This document shows positions 1 to 10,366 of a stretch of DNA of 64,000 nucleotides, piece after piece (positions within the stretch are counted from its first letter, which is position 1; every line of letters starts with the position of its first letter). Both the position numbers and the translations under genes were made by a program. The DNA lies in NCBI GenBank assembly GCA_947458455.1, contig CANGYJ010000018.1, positions 18,551 through 82,550 on the forward strand, given 5' to 3'. This DNA comes from Verrucomicrobiaceae bacterium (GTDB taxonomy: Bacteria > Verrucomicrobiota > Verrucomicrobiia > Verrucomicrobiales > Verrucomicrobiaceae). The notes below the pieces were generated by a model. That model ran no database searches and was not told the DNA's origin. It saw only the letters and a list, made by a program, of their open reading frames with translations.

Positions 1-591
1 CTGCGCTTCTTTGCCGGTCCCATCGTGCATCGTTTCTCGCCCATCGGGCTGCTCGTCATCAGCGCCGTCATCGCCATCATCGGCCTCATGCTCCTTTCCA
101 ATGCCACCGGCTGGACGATCCTCGCCGCCGCCTCGGTTTACGCCCTCGGCAAGACCTTCCTGTGGTCCACCACGCTTGGTCTCACCTCCGAGCAGTTCCC
201 CAAAGGCGGTGCCCTCACCCTCAATGGCGTCTCCGCCGTCGGCGTGCTCTTCCTCGGCGTGCTCGGCAGCCCCTACATCGGCTTCAAGCAGGATGGCGAC
301 CTCGAAAAACGCCTCAACAACCCCGAGCATGCCGCCCTTTATGCCACTGTGAAAGGCGAGCCAAAGCCCAGCCTCTTCGGTGCCAGCCCCACGCTCGATC
401 AGGCCAAGATCAAAGCCCTGCCGGAAGCGCAGGCCAAGGAACTCGAAGAGGTGCAAGCCGCCAGCAAGCGCAGCGTCTTCACCACCATCGCCATTTTGCC
501 CACCTTCATGCTCATCTGCTACCTCGGCCTCTTCTTCTACTTCCGCAGCCAAGGCGGCTACAAGCCCGTGGACCTCGCCGCAGGCCATTGA
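1..591 (+). CDS. MFS-type transporter, C-terminal part (5' end outside window)
   Basis: The reading frame is open from base 1, so the gene begins upstream of the window. The visible 196 residues hold several hydrophobic helices, one near residues 15-55, one containing GVSAVGVLFLGVLG and a last one near the C-terminus (IAILPTFMLICYLGLFFYF), separated by a charged loop with KALPEAQAKELEEVQAASK. Layout and composition fit the last third of a major facilitator superfamily permease, and verrucomicrobial MFS proteins often carry such a long loop before the last helix. The substrate cannot be told from this part. The next gene, gcvP, converges from the other strand with a palindromic repeat between them. 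Confidence 0.6.
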   Translation: MRFFAGPIVHRFSPIGLLVISAVIAIIGLMLLSNATGWTILAAASVYALGKTFLWSTTLGLTSEQFPKGGALTLNGVSAVGVLFLGVLGSPYIGFKQDGDLEKRLNNPEHAALYATVKGEPKPSLFGASPTLDQAKIKALPEAQAKELEEVQAASKRSVFTTIAILPTFMLICYLGLFFYFRSQGGYKPVDLAAGH

Positions 592-601
592 TGCGCTTGT
601 C

Positions 602-654
602 GTTCGGCCTTCAGGCCGTGTTTGGACGCTCCCGGAACGGGCTGAAGCCCGAAC
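602..654. repeat. REP-like palindrome between convergent genes
   Basis: Imperfect arms at 602-617 (gttcggccttcaggcc) and 639-654 (gggctgaagcccgaac) pair at 13 of 16 positions around a 21-base loop. It lies between the MFS stop and the gcvP stop, so it could end transcription from both sides, but it has no T-tract. The arms resemble short intergenic palindromes that recur in many bacterial genomes; copy number elsewhere cannot be judged from one window. Confidence 0.5.
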
Positions 655-679
655 TACGAACAGCTTTCCGAAGAGCGGG

Positions 680-3502
680 CTACGCGGCAGCTTCCTCGAC
701 GCTGATGCAGGAGCAGATGAGGTGGCGGTCGCCGTGGACGTTATCGATGCGGGACACCGGGGGCCAGTACTTGGAGTCTTTGACCCAGGCGAGCGGGAAG
801 GCGGCGTGCTCACGGGTGTAGGCGTGGGTCCAATCGCTGGTCACGACGACCTCGGCAGTGTGCGGAGCGTGCTTCAAAGCATTGTCAGCGGCATCAAGAC
901 GTCCGTCCTCGATGGCGGCGATCTCGGCGTAGATGGATTCGAGAGCTTCGCAGAAGCGGTCGATCTCGGCTTTGCTTTCGCTCTCGGTGGGCTCGATCAT
1001 GAGCGTGCCACCAACAGGCCAGCTCATGGTGGGAGCGTGATAGCCGAAGTCCATCAAACGCTTCGCCACATCCTCGACGGTGACTTTTTTGAAGTGACGG
1101 AGGTTGATGATGCATTCGTGAGCGACGAAGCCTTCACGGCCTTTGTAGAGCGTGGGGAAGCTCGACTGGAGTTTTTTGGCGATGTAGTTCGCATTGAGGA
1201 TGGCGAGCTTGGTGGCATCGAGGACACGCGGGCCCATCATCGCGAGGTACATCCAGGAGATGGTGCAGATGCTGGCACTGCCCCACGGTGCGGAGCAGAC
1301 GGTTCCCTTCCTGAGATCCGTCCAAGTGTGGTGGCCGGGCAAATGCGGGCGCAGATGCGCACCGACGCCGATGGGGCCGACTCCAGGGCCGCCACCGCCA
1401 TGCGGGATGCAGAAGGTCTTGTGCAAATTGAGGTGGCAGACATCGGCACCGATAAGTCCCGGTGAGGTGAGGCCCACCTGGGCATTCATGTTCGCCCCAT
1501 CCATGTACACCTGACCGCCAGCGTCATGCGTAAGGCGACAGATTTCGATGATGGACTCCTCAAAAACACCGTGCGTGGAAGGATAGGTGACCATCAAAGC
1601 GGCCACTTTGCCTTCATTCGCGGCGATTTTGGCCTTCAGGTCTTCGACGGAGATATTTCCCTGATCATCGCAGGTGACGGCGACGACTTTGAAGCCGCAC
1701 ATGACGGCGCTGGCGGGATTCGTGCCATGCGCGGAGGTGGGGATGAGGCAGACATCGCGGTGATGGTCGCCATGCGCTTCGTGGAAGCGCTTGATGGCGA
1801 GGAGTCCAGCGTACTCGCCCTGCGAGCCAGCATTGGGCTGGAGCGAGACGGCGTCGAAGCCCGTGCATTCAGCCAGCCATGCCTCGAGCTCGGCAAACAT
1901 GCTGCGGTAACCTTCGCTCTGATCGGCGGGGGCATAAGGATGAAGATTGCCCACCTCTGGCCAGCTCAGCGGCATCATTTCAGCGGCCGCGTTGAGCTTC
2001 ATCGTGCAGGAGCCGAGCGGGATCATGCTGCGATTGAGAGCCACGTCCTTGGCTTCGAGACGATGCAGATAGCGCATCATCTCGGTCTCGGAGTGGTACG
2101 AATTGAAAACGGGATGCGTGAGGATGGCTCCGCTGCGGTGGTGCAAAGCAGAGCAGTTCAGCGCATGGTCGTCATCGAGCACCGGGGCCTGTTTCGGCTT
2201 TGAAATGCCAAACGCGGTGAGGAGTTGGAGTAGCTCCTCCTCACGGACACGTTCATCGAGGGCCACGCTAACGGTGCGGGCGTCGATTTTGCGGAGGTTG
2301 ATGCCGAACAGCAGGGCGCTCTTCAACACATCATCGGCGCTGCGCACGCGGACGGTGATCGTATCGAAGAAATCATCACTCATGACATCGCAGCCGCCTT
2401 GCATGAGTTCGCCAGCGAGCCACACAGCAGCCCCGTGGACAAGCTGGGCGATCTTTTTGAGCCCCTCGGGACCGTGGTAAACGGCATACATCGAGGCCAT
2501 GACGGCCAGGAGCACCTGCGCGGTGCAGATGTTGCTCGTGGCTTTTTCGCGGCGGATGTGCTGCTCACGGGTTTGAAGACTCAAACGATAGGCTGGACGG
2601 CCTGAGGCATCTTTGGAAACACCAACGAGCCTGCCGGGCATTTTGCGCTTCAACGCGTCTTTCACTGCCATGAAGGCCGCGTGAGGTCCGCCAAAGCCGA
2701 GCGGCACGCCGAAGCGCTGGCTATTGCCCACGCAGATATCGACGCCGAACTCGCCCGGCGGCCGCAGCACGGTAAGAGCGAGTAAATCAGCGCTGACGAC
2801 GAACAACGCGCCTGCCTCATGCGTCTCGCGAGCGAGATCCGCGTAGTCGTGGAGCACGCCCGTGGTATCTGGATACTGCGCGAGGACGGCAGCGAGGCCT
2901 TTCGCTCCATCGTGTTTCCACGCGAGCACATCGGCGACCTCGACACGGATGCCGAGCGCCTCCATGCGAGTCTTCACGACTTCGATGGCATGGGGGTGAC
3001 ATTTGTCCGAAACGATCACCCGCGAAGCAGCCGCCACATGCGCCACAGCCAAACCAAGCGCCTCAGCACAAGCGGTGCCTTCATCAAGCAGCGAGGCATT
3101 CGAGACATCGAGGCCGGTGAGATCGCAGATCATCGTCTGGAAGTTCAGCAGGGCTTCGAGACGGCCCTGGGCGATCTCCGCCTGATACGGCGTGTAGGCG
3201 GTGTACCAGCCGGGGTTCTCGAAGATGTTCCGCTGAATGACTGGCGGCGTGAAGGTGTCGTGAAAGCCGAGACCAATGAAGCTGCGCACGACTTTGTTGC
3301 GGCCCATGACCTGCTTGAGCCGGCGCAGTGCCTGCTCCTCGCTGAGCGGCGCAGGCAAATTCAGCGTCTCGCGGCTTCGAATGCGCTCCGGGACCACTTT
3401 CCCAACCAGTTCATCGAGCGATGCGCATCCGAGCGATTGCAGCATCGCCTGCGTTTCCGCAGGCGAGGGACCGATGTGGCGGCGGGAGAAGTTTGCGGGC
3501 AT
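680..3502 (-). CDS. gcvP: Glycine dehydrogenase (decarboxylating), P-protein of the glycine cleavage system
   Basis: The 940-residue product is full length for single-chain GcvP. This cytoplasmic PLP enzyme decarboxylates glycine and passes the aminomethyl group to the lipoyl arm of H-protein. The N-terminus [12 protein letters not shown] is typical. Two homologous halves are visible, about 1-440 and 460-940. The PLP-binding lysine is Lys695 in [18 protein letters not shown]. The gene starts 8 bases after the lpxD stop, so it is probably co-transcribed with lpxD. The usual partners gcvT and gcvH are not in this window, which makes the gcvP position here, downstream of outer-membrane genes, slightly unusual. 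Confidence 0.97.
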   Translation of the reverse strand: MPANFSRRHIGPSPAETQAMLQSLGCASLDELVGKVVPERIRSRETLNLPAPLSEEQALRRLKQVMGRNKVVRSFIGLGFHDTFTPPVIQRNIFENPGWYTAYTPYQAEIAQGRLEALLNFQTMICDLTGLDVSNASLLDEGTACAEALGLAVAHVAAASRVIVSDKCHPHAIEVVKTRMEALGIRVEVADVLAWKHDGAKGLAAVLAQYPDTTGVLHDYADLARETHEAGALFVVSADLLALTVLRPPGEFGVDICVGNSQRFGVPLGFGGPHAAFMAVKDALKRKMPGRLVGVSKDASGRPAYRLSLQTREQHIRREKATSNICTAQVLLAVMASMYAVYHGPEGLKKIAQLVHGAAVWLAGELMQGGCDVMSDDFFDTITVRVRSADDVLKSALLFGINLRKIDARTVSVALDERVREEELLQLLTAFGISKPKQAPVLDDDHALNCSALHHRSGAILTHPVFNSYHSETEMMRYLHRLEAKDVALNRSMIPLGSCTMKLNAAAEMMPLSWPEVGNLHPYAPADQSEGYRSMFAELEAWLAECTGFDAVSLQPNAGSQGEYAGLLAIKRFHEAHGDHHRDVCLIPTSAHGTNPASAVMCGFKVVAVTCDDQGNISVEDLKAKIAANEGKVAALMVTYPSTHGVFEESIIEICRLTHDAGGQVYMDGANMNAQVGLTSPGLIGADVCHLNLHKTFCIPHGGGGPGVGPIGVGAHLRPHLPGHHTWTDLRKGTVCSAPWGSASICTISWMYLAMMGPRVLDATKLAILNANYIAKKLQSSFPTLYKGREGFVAHECIINLRHFKKVTVEDVAKRLMDFGYHAPTMSWPVGGTLMIEPTESESKAEIDRFCEALESIYAEIAAIEDGRLDAADNALKHAPHTAEVVVTSDWTHAYTREHAAFPLAWVKDSKYWPPVSRIDNVHGDRHLICSCISVEEAAA

Positions 3503-3510
3503 TTTTAGGG

Positions 3511-4566
3511 TTATGAATTCGTTTTTTCTTCGAGGGCGGCGAGCTTACGTTCGAGTTCGCGGACGCGTTCGATGATGTCGGGAATCTTGGCGGGCAGAGC
3601 GAGCATGCGGCGACCTTCGATGAGTGGCTTGGCAGGAAAGCCGGTGTAGGCTCCCGGCTCCGTGAGGCTTTTGGTGACGCCGGATTTGGCAAAGAGCATG
3701 ACCTGGCTGGCGATTTCGAGATGCCCCGCCACGCCGACCTGGCCACCCATGGTGACATAATCTCCGAGACGCGTGCTGCCGGAGATACCGGTCTGCGAGA
3801 CGATGATGCAATGTTTGCCGATGATGCAGTTGTGGCCAATTTGGACGAGGTTGTCGATCTTGGTGCCTTCACCGATCCAAGTGCGGCCAAAGCGGGCACG
3901 GTCGATGGTGGTGCATGCGCCGATTTCCACATCGTCATCGAGCTGCACGATGCCCACCTGATCGATTTTCAGGTGGCGGTCTTTGACGAGCTCATAGCCA
4001 AATCCATCCGCACCGATCACGCAGCCGCTGTGAACCATCACACGGTTACCGAGCAGGCAACGCTCATGGATGGTGACGTTCGGATGCAGCACGCAGTCCT
4101 CACCGATCCGCGTCCCATGCCCCACAAAAGCCCCGGCATGGATGACGGTACCATCACCGATGCGGACATCGTCCTCGATGACCGCGCAAGGACCGATGCA
4201 GACCTTCTGTGCATCGAAAACCGCTTTGGAAGAGACCGAGGCAGATGCATCGACACCTCGCATGCCTTCTCGAAGCGGTGGCCCGAAGTGCCTGATCACA
4301 CTGGAAAAAGCCAGCGTGGGATTTTCCACGCGGATGAGAGCCAGCGTCTCTGGAATCTCCGTCAAAACACTCGAATCGAGCGCGATGAGGGCCGCCGAGG
4401 CTTGAGTCGTCTTCAAAGAAGGCAAGTAGCGAGGGTTCCCCAAAAAGGTAATCTCGCCTTGCTGGGCCTGATTGATCGAGTTGAGGCCTGTGATAGCCAA
4501 CGAAGGCTCACCATGCACGATCTGCCCGCCGACGAGGTCGCTGAGGTGCTGGAGGGTGGTGCTCAT
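3511..4566 (-). CDS. lpxD: UDP-3-O-acylglucosamine N-acyltransferase
   Basis: LpxD adds the second acyl chain to UDP-3-O-acylglucosamine in lipid A synthesis, using acyl-ACP, in the cytoplasm. The 351-residue product has the N-terminal uridine-binding domain (about 20-90, with [19 protein letters not shown]) followed by a left-handed beta-helix of hexapeptide repeats from about residue 115 to 320. The probable catalytic histidine is His245 in [10 protein letters not shown], matching E. coli His239. The C-terminal helix is Glu/Arg-rich. It sits in the usual bamA-ompH-lpxD order, but a terminator-like hairpin lies just upstream, so its expression may be uncoupled from ompH. Its presence shows the organism makes lipid A. 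Confidence 0.96.
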   Translation of the reverse strand: MSTTLQHLSDLVGGQIVHGEPSLAITGLNSINQAQQGEITFLGNPRYLPSLKTTQASAALIALDSSVLTEIPETLALIRVENPTLAFSSVIRHFGPPLREGMRGVDASASVSSKAVFDAQKVCIGPCAVIEDDVRIGDGTVIHAGAFVGHGTRIGEDCVLHPNVTIHERCLLGNRVMVHSGCVIGADGFGYELVKDRHLKIDQVGIVQLDDDVEIGACTTIDRARFGRTWIGEGTKIDNLVQIGHNCIIGKHCIIVSQTGISGSTRLGDYVTMGGQVGVAGHLEIASQVMLFAKSGVTKSLTEPGAYTGFPAKPLIEGRRMLALPAKIPDIIERVRELERKLAALEEKTNS

Positions 4567-4595
4567 GGAGATGATTGAATGACGGCAACAGGTTC

Positions 4596-4637
4596 AAAAA
4601 GAGCGAGGCACGCCGCAGGGGATGCAGGCGTGCCTCG
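4596..4637 (-). terminator. Intrinsic terminator or attenuator between ompH and lpxD
   Basis: Perfect 11-base arms at 4604-4614 (cgaggcacgcc) and 4627-4637 (ggcgtgcctcg) enclose a 12-base loop. Read on the minus strand, the direction of ompH transcription, the stem is followed by CTCTTTTTG. This is a good rho-independent terminator 30 bases after the ompH stop and 30-40 bases before lpxD. Confidence 0.65.
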
Positions 4638-4667
4638 GAAAACGACGCCCGCAGGACGGGCTGGAGA

Positions 4668-5279
4668 TTATTTTTTCGTATCGCTGGCGGCAGGAGCAGC
4701 TCCAGCAGCGGGAGCGTTCTTGTTTAGCTCGACGACCACCTGGCTGGTGATGTCGGTGGCGGCCGTTTCCTTGACGAAGATGAGGATCGGCACGGTGGAG
4801 AGAGAGACGCCGGTCTTGTCGAAGACCATGTCGTAACCGTTTTTCAGAGCGTGGTCACGAACGACGGTGGAGATTTCTTCATAGAGCGTCTGACGGATTT
4901 TCATGTCCTCCTGCTTGAGCTGGCCAATGCGGCGTTCAGCGAACTCCTGCATCTCGGCTTCGAGAGCACGGGCCTCTTTCATCTTCTCATTGAGCTCGGC
5001 CACAGCCTTTTGGCGTTGGTCGGGCGTGAGGATGGTGTCACGCGCCTTTTTATCGAGCTGCTGCATGTCGCTGGTGAGCTTCTTGTAGGCATCCTGGCGC
5101 TCGCGCATTTCACCGGCGGCTTTGTTGTAGTTTCCCTTGTAGGTCTCAGCGGCCTCTTGGGTCTTGTGGAAGTCCTCAAAGGCCTTCTTCATATCAATGA
5201 CGGCCATTTTGAGATCAGCGGCAGAAGAAAGGGCCGTGGAGAGGACGAGGGCGAGAGCAACTAGCGTGCGACGGTTCAT
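4668..5279 (-). CDS. ompH: OmpH/Skp-family periplasmic chaperone
   Basis: The 203-residue product starts with a signal peptide (RTLVALALVLSTALSSAADL, about residues 4-23). The mature part begins KMAVIDMKKAFEDFHKTQEA, the usual Skp start, and continues as a long charged coiled coil to about residue 140, then a short beta segment (VVRDHALKNGYDMVFDKTG). Skp trimers hold unfolded outer-membrane proteins in the periplasm and pass them to BamA. The gene lies directly downstream of bamA, as in many Gram-negative genomes. A second, divergent Skp-like gene lies at 59923-60588. Confidence 0.92.
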   Translation of the reverse strand: MNRRTLVALALVLSTALSSAADLKMAVIDMKKAFEDFHKTQEAAETYKGNYNKAAGEMRERQDAYKKLTSDMQQLDKKARDTILTPDQRQKAVAELNEKMKEARALEAEMQEFAERRIGQLKQEDMKIRQTLYEEISTVVRDHALKNGYDMVFDKTGVSLSTVPILIFVKETAATDITSQVVVELNKNAPAAGAAPAASDTKK

Positions 5280-5360
5280 GAGGTGGGGAATGGAGGCGGC
5301 GAAGTGAGGGAAAGGGGCCTTGAAGGCAAGTAAAACGTTCGTGACAACCCGATGGCAGGT

Positions 5361-7691
5361 TTAGAACTTGTAACCCATGTTGAACTGGAAGCGGCCAGAG
5401 TCGCCGGTGAAATTATCACCCTGCTGCGGGATGGCGTAGTCGATACGGATCGGTCCCATCGGCAGAAAGAGGCGGACGCCGATACCATAGTCCGAGTAGA
5501 TGTCCCCGCCCACATCGAAAGAGCTGGCGCTCACCGAACCCACATCATAGAAGGCGGCGATACGGAATTTCTCGATCACTGGGAAGCTGACCTCCGCGGA
5601 ACCGAAGATGGAGGTCTTGCCACCGAGAGGTTCGCCGATGGCATCTTTCGGACCAGCTTGGCGGAAATTGAAGCCACGCAGGTTGTTCGCACCACCGAGG
5701 AAGAGACGTTCATAGATCGGCACATTGTTGCCGCCCCAATTTTCCACCGTTGAAAAGGCACCTTCAAAGGAAAGGATCGTATCACCGGGCAAGTTGAAAT
5801 ACTGCTGACCAGCCGCATTGATGCCGTAGATTTGAGCATCACCGCCGAGACCGGATATCAGACCGCCCAGTTCGACCTTGTGGCCGCCACGCGTGATGTA
5901 GATGCTATCACGGGTGTCATGCACCCAGCGTCCGTCGATCTTACTTTGAATAAAGGAACCTTCTTCAGCACGAATTTGGGCCGAGGCTAGGGAATCAAGA
6001 TTATCGATGGAGACCTGCTGCAAGGTGTACGTGCCTTCCCAGTAGGCGTGCTCGCCCATGCGCTTACGCAGACCGACGGAAGCGCCAACGTTAGTCTGGT
6101 CAAAGCGATCGGAGATAAAGAACATGTTCCGGTAGAAGATATCCACGGTGAGAGCCAGCGGCTGGTCACGGAACCATGGCTCGGTCCAAGTGAGACTAAA
6201 GTCACGACGAAGGAGACCCACGCGAGCGTTGGCATTGAAGCGCTGACCGGCTCCGCGGAAGTCACTCCAGTCACGAATATCGAAGTTCGTCTGCGTGACG
6301 CCCACAAAGGCGGAGAGACTGTCGATGGAACTGAAACCCGCACCGAAATTCACCGTGCCGGTGGACTGTTCGGTCACGTTGATGTCGATGTCTTTACGGT
6401 CTGGCATCGAAGTGGGGTTCGTGCGAACGTCCACGGAGCTAAAGTAGTTAAGCTGCTCCAGGCGGGTTCGGCTGGTGTTGAGCTTCACAGTGTTGAGTTC
6501 CTCACCAGGAGCCACGATGATTTCACGACGAATCACTTTGTCCTCGGTGGCATTGTTACCGGCGATATTGATGCGGTTGACGAAGAACTTCGTGCCTTCG
6601 GTAACTCCATAAACGACCTTCACGCGGCCTGCTCCAGCATTGAGGATGGTGGTATCTACCCGGGCATCGGCATAGCCACGGGAACCGTAATACTCCTGAA
6701 TCATCTTTTCATCGGCACGCACATCGCTGCCAGAATAAGTGAAGTTTGGCTCAACGCTGATGCCGGGGATGAGTTCCTCAGTGGTGAAGACGGTGTTCCC
6801 CTGCACCTGGACGGAATCCACATCGTATTTTTCGCCTTCTACGCAGACGAAGATGATATCCACCGACTTGCTGCCTACCGGCTCGCGGCGCACTTCGACA
6901 ACCTTGGCATACACATGGCCGTGGTCCTGCATGGCCTGCTCTACGGTGCGCACATCTTCCTGAAGCTCCTGATTGTTAAGCTTGCCAGCCTTGCCCCAGA
7001 TGCGCCAGAAGGTCTTCTCCTTCGATTTCAGCTTCGCTTTGACGGTGCGGCCCTTCACACAGGTGAGGCCTTCAAAACGGATGTCGTGGATCAGGCCACG
7101 AGCACCTTCATCGATCTTGAAAACCACGGCCGTGAAGCCCTCACGGCTCGATGGGGTGCTCTCGTAGCTCACGGCCACGTCGGCATAGCCCTTCTTCTCA
7201 TACATTTCGCGAATATCCGTTTGAGCTGAGGCCAGCTTGATCTCGTCCACGGGATCCCCCACCTTCACCTTGATCTCACGGCGGAGCTTATCGGCATCAA
7301 AGACGGTGTTTCCCATGAAATGGATGTCGCCGATGGCACCGCGACCCGTGATGGCTACCACGACGCGGACGCCGCCGGCTACGTTTTGGGCTTGGATATC
7401 GAGGTTCTCGACGGCTCCTGTGGCATAAAGGGTACGGATGTCACGTTCCACCGTTTCATCGAGAAAGGGCTGGCCTACGCGGGTAGCCATCTGGCTCTTC
7501 ACGCGAGCCTCATCCATCGTCGCAGCACCTTTGAAGACCACCTGCACGTCACGCACGATTGGGGCGTTTGTCGGGTTTTGACGGATGCCCAGATCCTGAG
7601 CGGCCACTGGAGTGATGGAGACGGTAGAAAGACCGGCCACAAGCAAACACCCGATGGTAAGACGAGGAAGACAGAAGAGCGAATGAAGCAT
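5361..7691 (-). CDS. bamA: Outer-membrane protein assembly factor BamA
   Basis: BamA is the core of the machine that folds beta-barrel proteins into the outer membrane. I start at 7691 (MLHSLFCLPRLTIGCLL) because this gives a signal peptide ending near PVAAQD; the frame stays open 132 bases further upstream, but that extension puts non-signal sequence first. The 776-residue product has five POTRA-like repeats (about 40-410, e.g. IVRDVQVVFKGAATMDEARV) and a C-terminal barrel. The barrel has the lid-loop type motif near RLFLGGANNLRGFNFR and ends in aromatic residue F (RFQFNMGYKF), the usual outer-membrane targeting signature. Downstream are ompH and lpxD. Confidence 0.95.
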   Translation of the reverse strand: MLHSLFCLPRLTIGCLLVAGLSTVSITPVAAQDLGIRQNPTNAPIVRDVQVVFKGAATMDEARVKSQMATRVGQPFLDETVERDIRTLYATGAVENLDIQAQNVAGGVRVVVAITGRGAIGDIHFMGNTVFDADKLRREIKVKVGDPVDEIKLASAQTDIREMYEKKGYADVAVSYESTPSSREGFTAVVFKIDEGARGLIHDIRFEGLTCVKGRTVKAKLKSKEKTFWRIWGKAGKLNNQELQEDVRTVEQAMQDHGHVYAKVVEVRREPVGSKSVDIIFVCVEGEKYDVDSVQVQGNTVFTTEELIPGISVEPNFTYSGSDVRADEKMIQEYYGSRGYADARVDTTILNAGAGRVKVVYGVTEGTKFFVNRINIAGNNATEDKVIRREIIVAPGEELNTVKLNTSRTRLEQLNYFSSVDVRTNPTSMPDRKDIDINVTEQSTGTVNFGAGFSSIDSLSAFVGVTQTNFDIRDWSDFRGAGQRFNANARVGLLRRDFSLTWTEPWFRDQPLALTVDIFYRNMFFISDRFDQTNVGASVGLRKRMGEHAYWEGTYTLQQVSIDNLDSLASAQIRAEEGSFIQSKIDGRWVHDTRDSIYITRGGHKVELGGLISGLGGDAQIYGINAAGQQYFNLPGDTILSFEGAFSTVENWGGNNVPIYERLFLGGANNLRGFNFRQAGPKDAIGEPLGGKTSIFGSAEVSFPVIEKFRIAAFYDVGSVSASSFDVGGDIYSDYGIGVRLFLPMGPIRIDYAIPQQGDNFTGDSGRFQFNMGYKF

Positions 7692-7872
7692 GACGAAGGA
7701 CAAAAAGTTCGGGAGAAGAAAAAACGGGAGAACCAACCCAACAATTGAAAAGTAAGGCAGCCAGTAATGCTTTCCCGCCCCCTTCGCGTCAAGATGTAAG
7801 TTCATCGTGAGGACGAACCGCAAGAGATGGTGGCAGCCCCATTACGGAAGCATGCCAATCCATCCACCTCAA

Positions 7873-9171
7873 TCAGCTCACCAAATGCACCTGCGGGAAG
7901 GGCACCACGAACTGCCCTCCACGAGCGAGGAACTCTTTTTCCCGCGTCTTGAACTCTGGCATGAAATGCCAGGGCAAAACAAGGTAGTAGTCCGGCTTCG
8001 CAGCACGAGATTCGTCTTCGGAGATGATCTTCACTCGGCTGCCGATGGTGAAGCTGCCCCACTTGCGCGGGTTACGGTCGGCGATGGCTGGGAGGATGTC
8101 GCCATTGATGCCACAGTATTGGAGGGTGGTATTCCCCTTCGTAGAGGCACCGTAGCCGTGAACGAGCTTGCCCTCTGCCTTGGCCTTTTTCAGGAAGGCC
8201 TGGAGCTCGTTTTTGATGCGGCGAATATTGGCGCGGAACTCCGCGTAGGGCGTGTCGGTATCGAGAGCGAGTTCGAACTCGCTCACGCGCAGCTCCTGCA
8301 CGCGAATGGCGGCCTCGCGGGAGGGTTTGACACGGCCCTGATGAGCCACGCACAGGCGGAAGCTGCCGCCATTCACGTCGTTGAGATGCACATCGACGAC
8401 TTCCAAGCCGCATTCGCCAAACAAACGCTCCAAAACGGCCAGCGAGTAGTATTCAAGATGCTCGTGGCAGATGGTGTCAAAGCTGTTCACGGCCAGCATG
8501 GAGGGCAGATAGCTCTGCTCGAGGATCCAGATGCCGTCGTCCGCGAGCACACTGGCGATGTCCTCCACGAAGGCGCGGGGGCTTTCGAGGTCATAAAACA
8601 TCGAGATACTCGTCACGACACGTGCTTTTTCCTGCGGATGCACGCGGCGGAAGGCATCGGCGGAGTAGAAATCGTTCACGACCTCGAAACCACGCTCACG
8701 GGCCTTGAGGGCCACGTCAGATGGGTCGATGCCGATGTGACGGAGGCCTTGCGTTTGGTAGCTGGCGAGCAGCGTCCCGTCGTTGCAGCCGATGTCGAGC
8801 ACGATGTCCCCTGGGTTGAGCTTCACCGTCTCCTCGGCGAGGGCGGAGATGCCAGCGAGGTTGTCCCGCATGGATTGGTTGATGCCGGACTCGTAGTAGT
8901 AGCGGTGATACAAGACTTTCGGCGGCACGCTGTGGCGCATCTGCACGAGGCCACAGGCGTTTTCATCAAGAGCGGGGTCGCAGCGGACGAGGTCGAGCGG
9001 GATCTGGCGCTTGATGGTGCCACTGCCGTCTTCACTGACGATGAGGCCGCCGATGTATTGATCCCCGAGGGCGATCACATCGGTGAAACTGCGGCAGCCA
9101 CAGATGCGGCAGGTGGTACGGGTGGTCAGGAGCGGTCGGTAAGCAGGCGAGGCCATCCTTTGAAATGGCAT
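7873..9171 (-). CDS. SAM-dependent C-methyltransferase-like protein
   Basis: The 432-residue product has the three-part layout of sugar C-methyltransferases (TylC3/CloU type). There is an N-terminal zinc site (CRICGCRSF, about residues 21-29, plus later cysteines), a central class I SAM domain with GDIVLDIGCNDGTLLASY, and a C-terminal domain with GYGASTKGNTTLQYCGI. Such enzymes usually methylate NDP-4-keto sugars in deoxysugar synthesis, but no other sugar genes are nearby. It follows acpS by 33 bases on the same strand. An alternative start is the Met at residue 6. Confidence 0.8.
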   Translation of the reverse strand: MPFQRMASPAYRPLLTTRTTCRICGCRSFTDVIALGDQYIGGLIVSEDGSGTIKRQIPLDLVRCDPALDENACGLVQMRHSVPPKVLYHRYYYESGINQSMRDNLAGISALAEETVKLNPGDIVLDIGCNDGTLLASYQTQGLRHIGIDPSDVALKARERGFEVVNDFYSADAFRRVHPQEKARVVTSISMFYDLESPRAFVEDIASVLADDGIWILEQSYLPSMLAVNSFDTICHEHLEYYSLAVLERLFGECGLEVVDVHLNDVNGGSFRLCVAHQGRVKPSREAAIRVQELRVSEFELALDTDTPYAEFRANIRRIKNELQAFLKKAKAEGKLVHGYGASTKGNTTLQYCGINGDILPAIADRNPRKWGSFTIGSRVKIISEDESRAAKPDYYLVLPWHFMPEFKTREKEFLARGGQFVVPFPQVHLVS

Positions 9172-9204
9172 CCCGTGCCTACCTTGTCCAGCCAGAAGGC
9201 AGGA

Positions 9205-9582
9205 TTAACTTCCCTCCAGGATCACTTGGGCCATCGCATGCTCCTTGATGTGCGAGAGCGAGAGATGCGCCCGGAGGCCCGAGGTGAGCTTGGCGGCATT
9301 TTGATGGAAAAGAAGGCCGGGGCGGCCGGATTCGGCACGAGTGACCTCGATGTCCGTCCAGTTCACCCCGGCCTCGGACCACAAACCAGTGCCGAGAGCC
9401 TTCGCAGCGGCTTCTTTGGCGGCAAAACGAGCGGCGTAATGCATCGCCGGATCGGCGCAGGCATCGCAGTAGGCGATCTCGCCTGCGGTGAAGGTGCGCT
9501 GCTTGAAGCGCTCGGCATGCCGCTCCAGCAGCTCACGGATGCGAGCCACCTCGACGAGGTCGATGCCAGTGCCGGTGATCAT
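9205..9582 (-). CDS. acpS: Holo-[acyl-carrier-protein] synthase
   Basis: AcpS transfers 4'-phosphopantetheine from CoA to apo-ACP. The start at 9582 gives the standard N-terminus MITGTGIDLVEVARI; the metal-binding Asp8 and Glu57 (RFAAKEAAAKALGTG) are both present. The 125-residue length is normal. The start codon overlaps the pdxJ stop by four bases (ATGA), a common translationally coupled pair in bacteria. The frame is open further upstream inside pdxJ, but that extension is not AcpS-like. Confidence 0.96.
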   Translation of the reverse strand: MITGTGIDLVEVARIRELLERHAERFKQRTFTAGEIAYCDACADPAMHYAARFAAKEAAAKALGTGLWSEAGVNWTDIEVTRAESGRPGLLFHQNAAKLTSGLRAHLSLSHIKEHAMAQVILEGS

Positions 9583-10334
9583 TTCGCAGGATAGGTAGCC
9601 ATGACGGCGAGCATTTCCTTCACCGCCGCTTCGAGACCGATGAAAATAGCTCGCGAGACGATGTGGTGACCAATATTCAACTCCACCAGGTGCGGCACGG
9701 GCCACAGGTCCGGCAGATTCGAGGTGGTCAAACCGTGACCGGCATTGATTTGAAGGCCTAGGGACTTTCCGAGCGCTGCGGCAGCCTGGAGACGCGCCAC
9801 CTCCGAGGCACGCTCGACCCCGACGTGGTTCGCGAAGGTGCCCGTGTGCAGCTCAATCATACTGGCACCGATCTCCGCACTTGCCAGCACCTGAGCCGGA
9901 TCTGGGTCGATGAACATGCTGACGCGGGTTCCATTGGCTTCGAGAGCGCGTACCGTGGTCTTGAGGGCTTCTCGCTGCCCTGCCACATCCAGCCCGCCTT
10001 CGGTGGTGACCTCTTCGCGGTTCTCCGGCACCATGCAGACGAAGTCAGGCTTTGCTTTCAAGGCGATCTCGAGAATCTCGGCAGTATTGCCCATCTCGAG
10101 GTTCATCTTCGTTTGGATCTCCTGACGCAGTAAAAACACATCCGCGTCCTGGATGTGACGGCGATCCGCCCGCAGGTGGATGGTGATCGAATGCGCCCCG
10201 GCCTGCTCGGCGAGCAAGGCGGCGGCAAGCACGGAGGGCTCCGCGTTCGGCGATTCGAGCATCTGCCGGTAACGGGCCTGACGCAGGGTGACGACGTGAT
10301 CAACATTCACGCCCAGAAGGAGGTTGGATGGCAT
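9579..10334 (-). CDS. pdxJ: Pyridoxine 5'-phosphate synthase
   Basis: PdxJ condenses 1-deoxyxylulose 5-phosphate with 3-amino-2-oxopropyl phosphate to form pyridoxine 5'-phosphate, the last ring-forming step of the DXP-dependent vitamin B6 route. The product has 251 residues, a TIM barrel, with the typical start LLLGVNVDHVVTLRQAR, the segment ADRRHIQDADV and the C-terminal GHGLTTSNLPDL and ELNIGHHIVSRA motifs. It heads a leftward run with acpS and a methyltransferase. Confidence 0.97.
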   Translation of the reverse strand: MPSNLLLGVNVDHVVTLRQARYRQMLESPNAEPSVLAAALLAEQAGAHSITIHLRADRRHIQDADVFLLRQEIQTKMNLEMGNTAEILEIALKAKPDFVCMVPENREEVTTEGGLDVAGQREALKTTVRALEANGTRVSMFIDPDPAQVLASAEIGASMIELHTGTFANHVGVERASEVARLQAAAALGKSLGLQINAGHGLTTSNLPDLWPVPHLVELNIGHHIVSRAIFIGLEAAVKEMLAVMATYPAK

Positions 10335-10366
10335 GGGAGCCGCTCATTTAGCGCATCGCGCCGAAC

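Noticed and set aside
7692..7823. N-terminal extension of bamA
   Set aside because: The frame is open, but the extension would bury the signal peptide at residue 45; the start at 7691 fits a secreted protein.
7807..9594. 595-codon plus-strand frame
   Set aside because: It is antisense to the methyltransferase and acpS; it has no recognisable motif and the minus-strand genes are clear.
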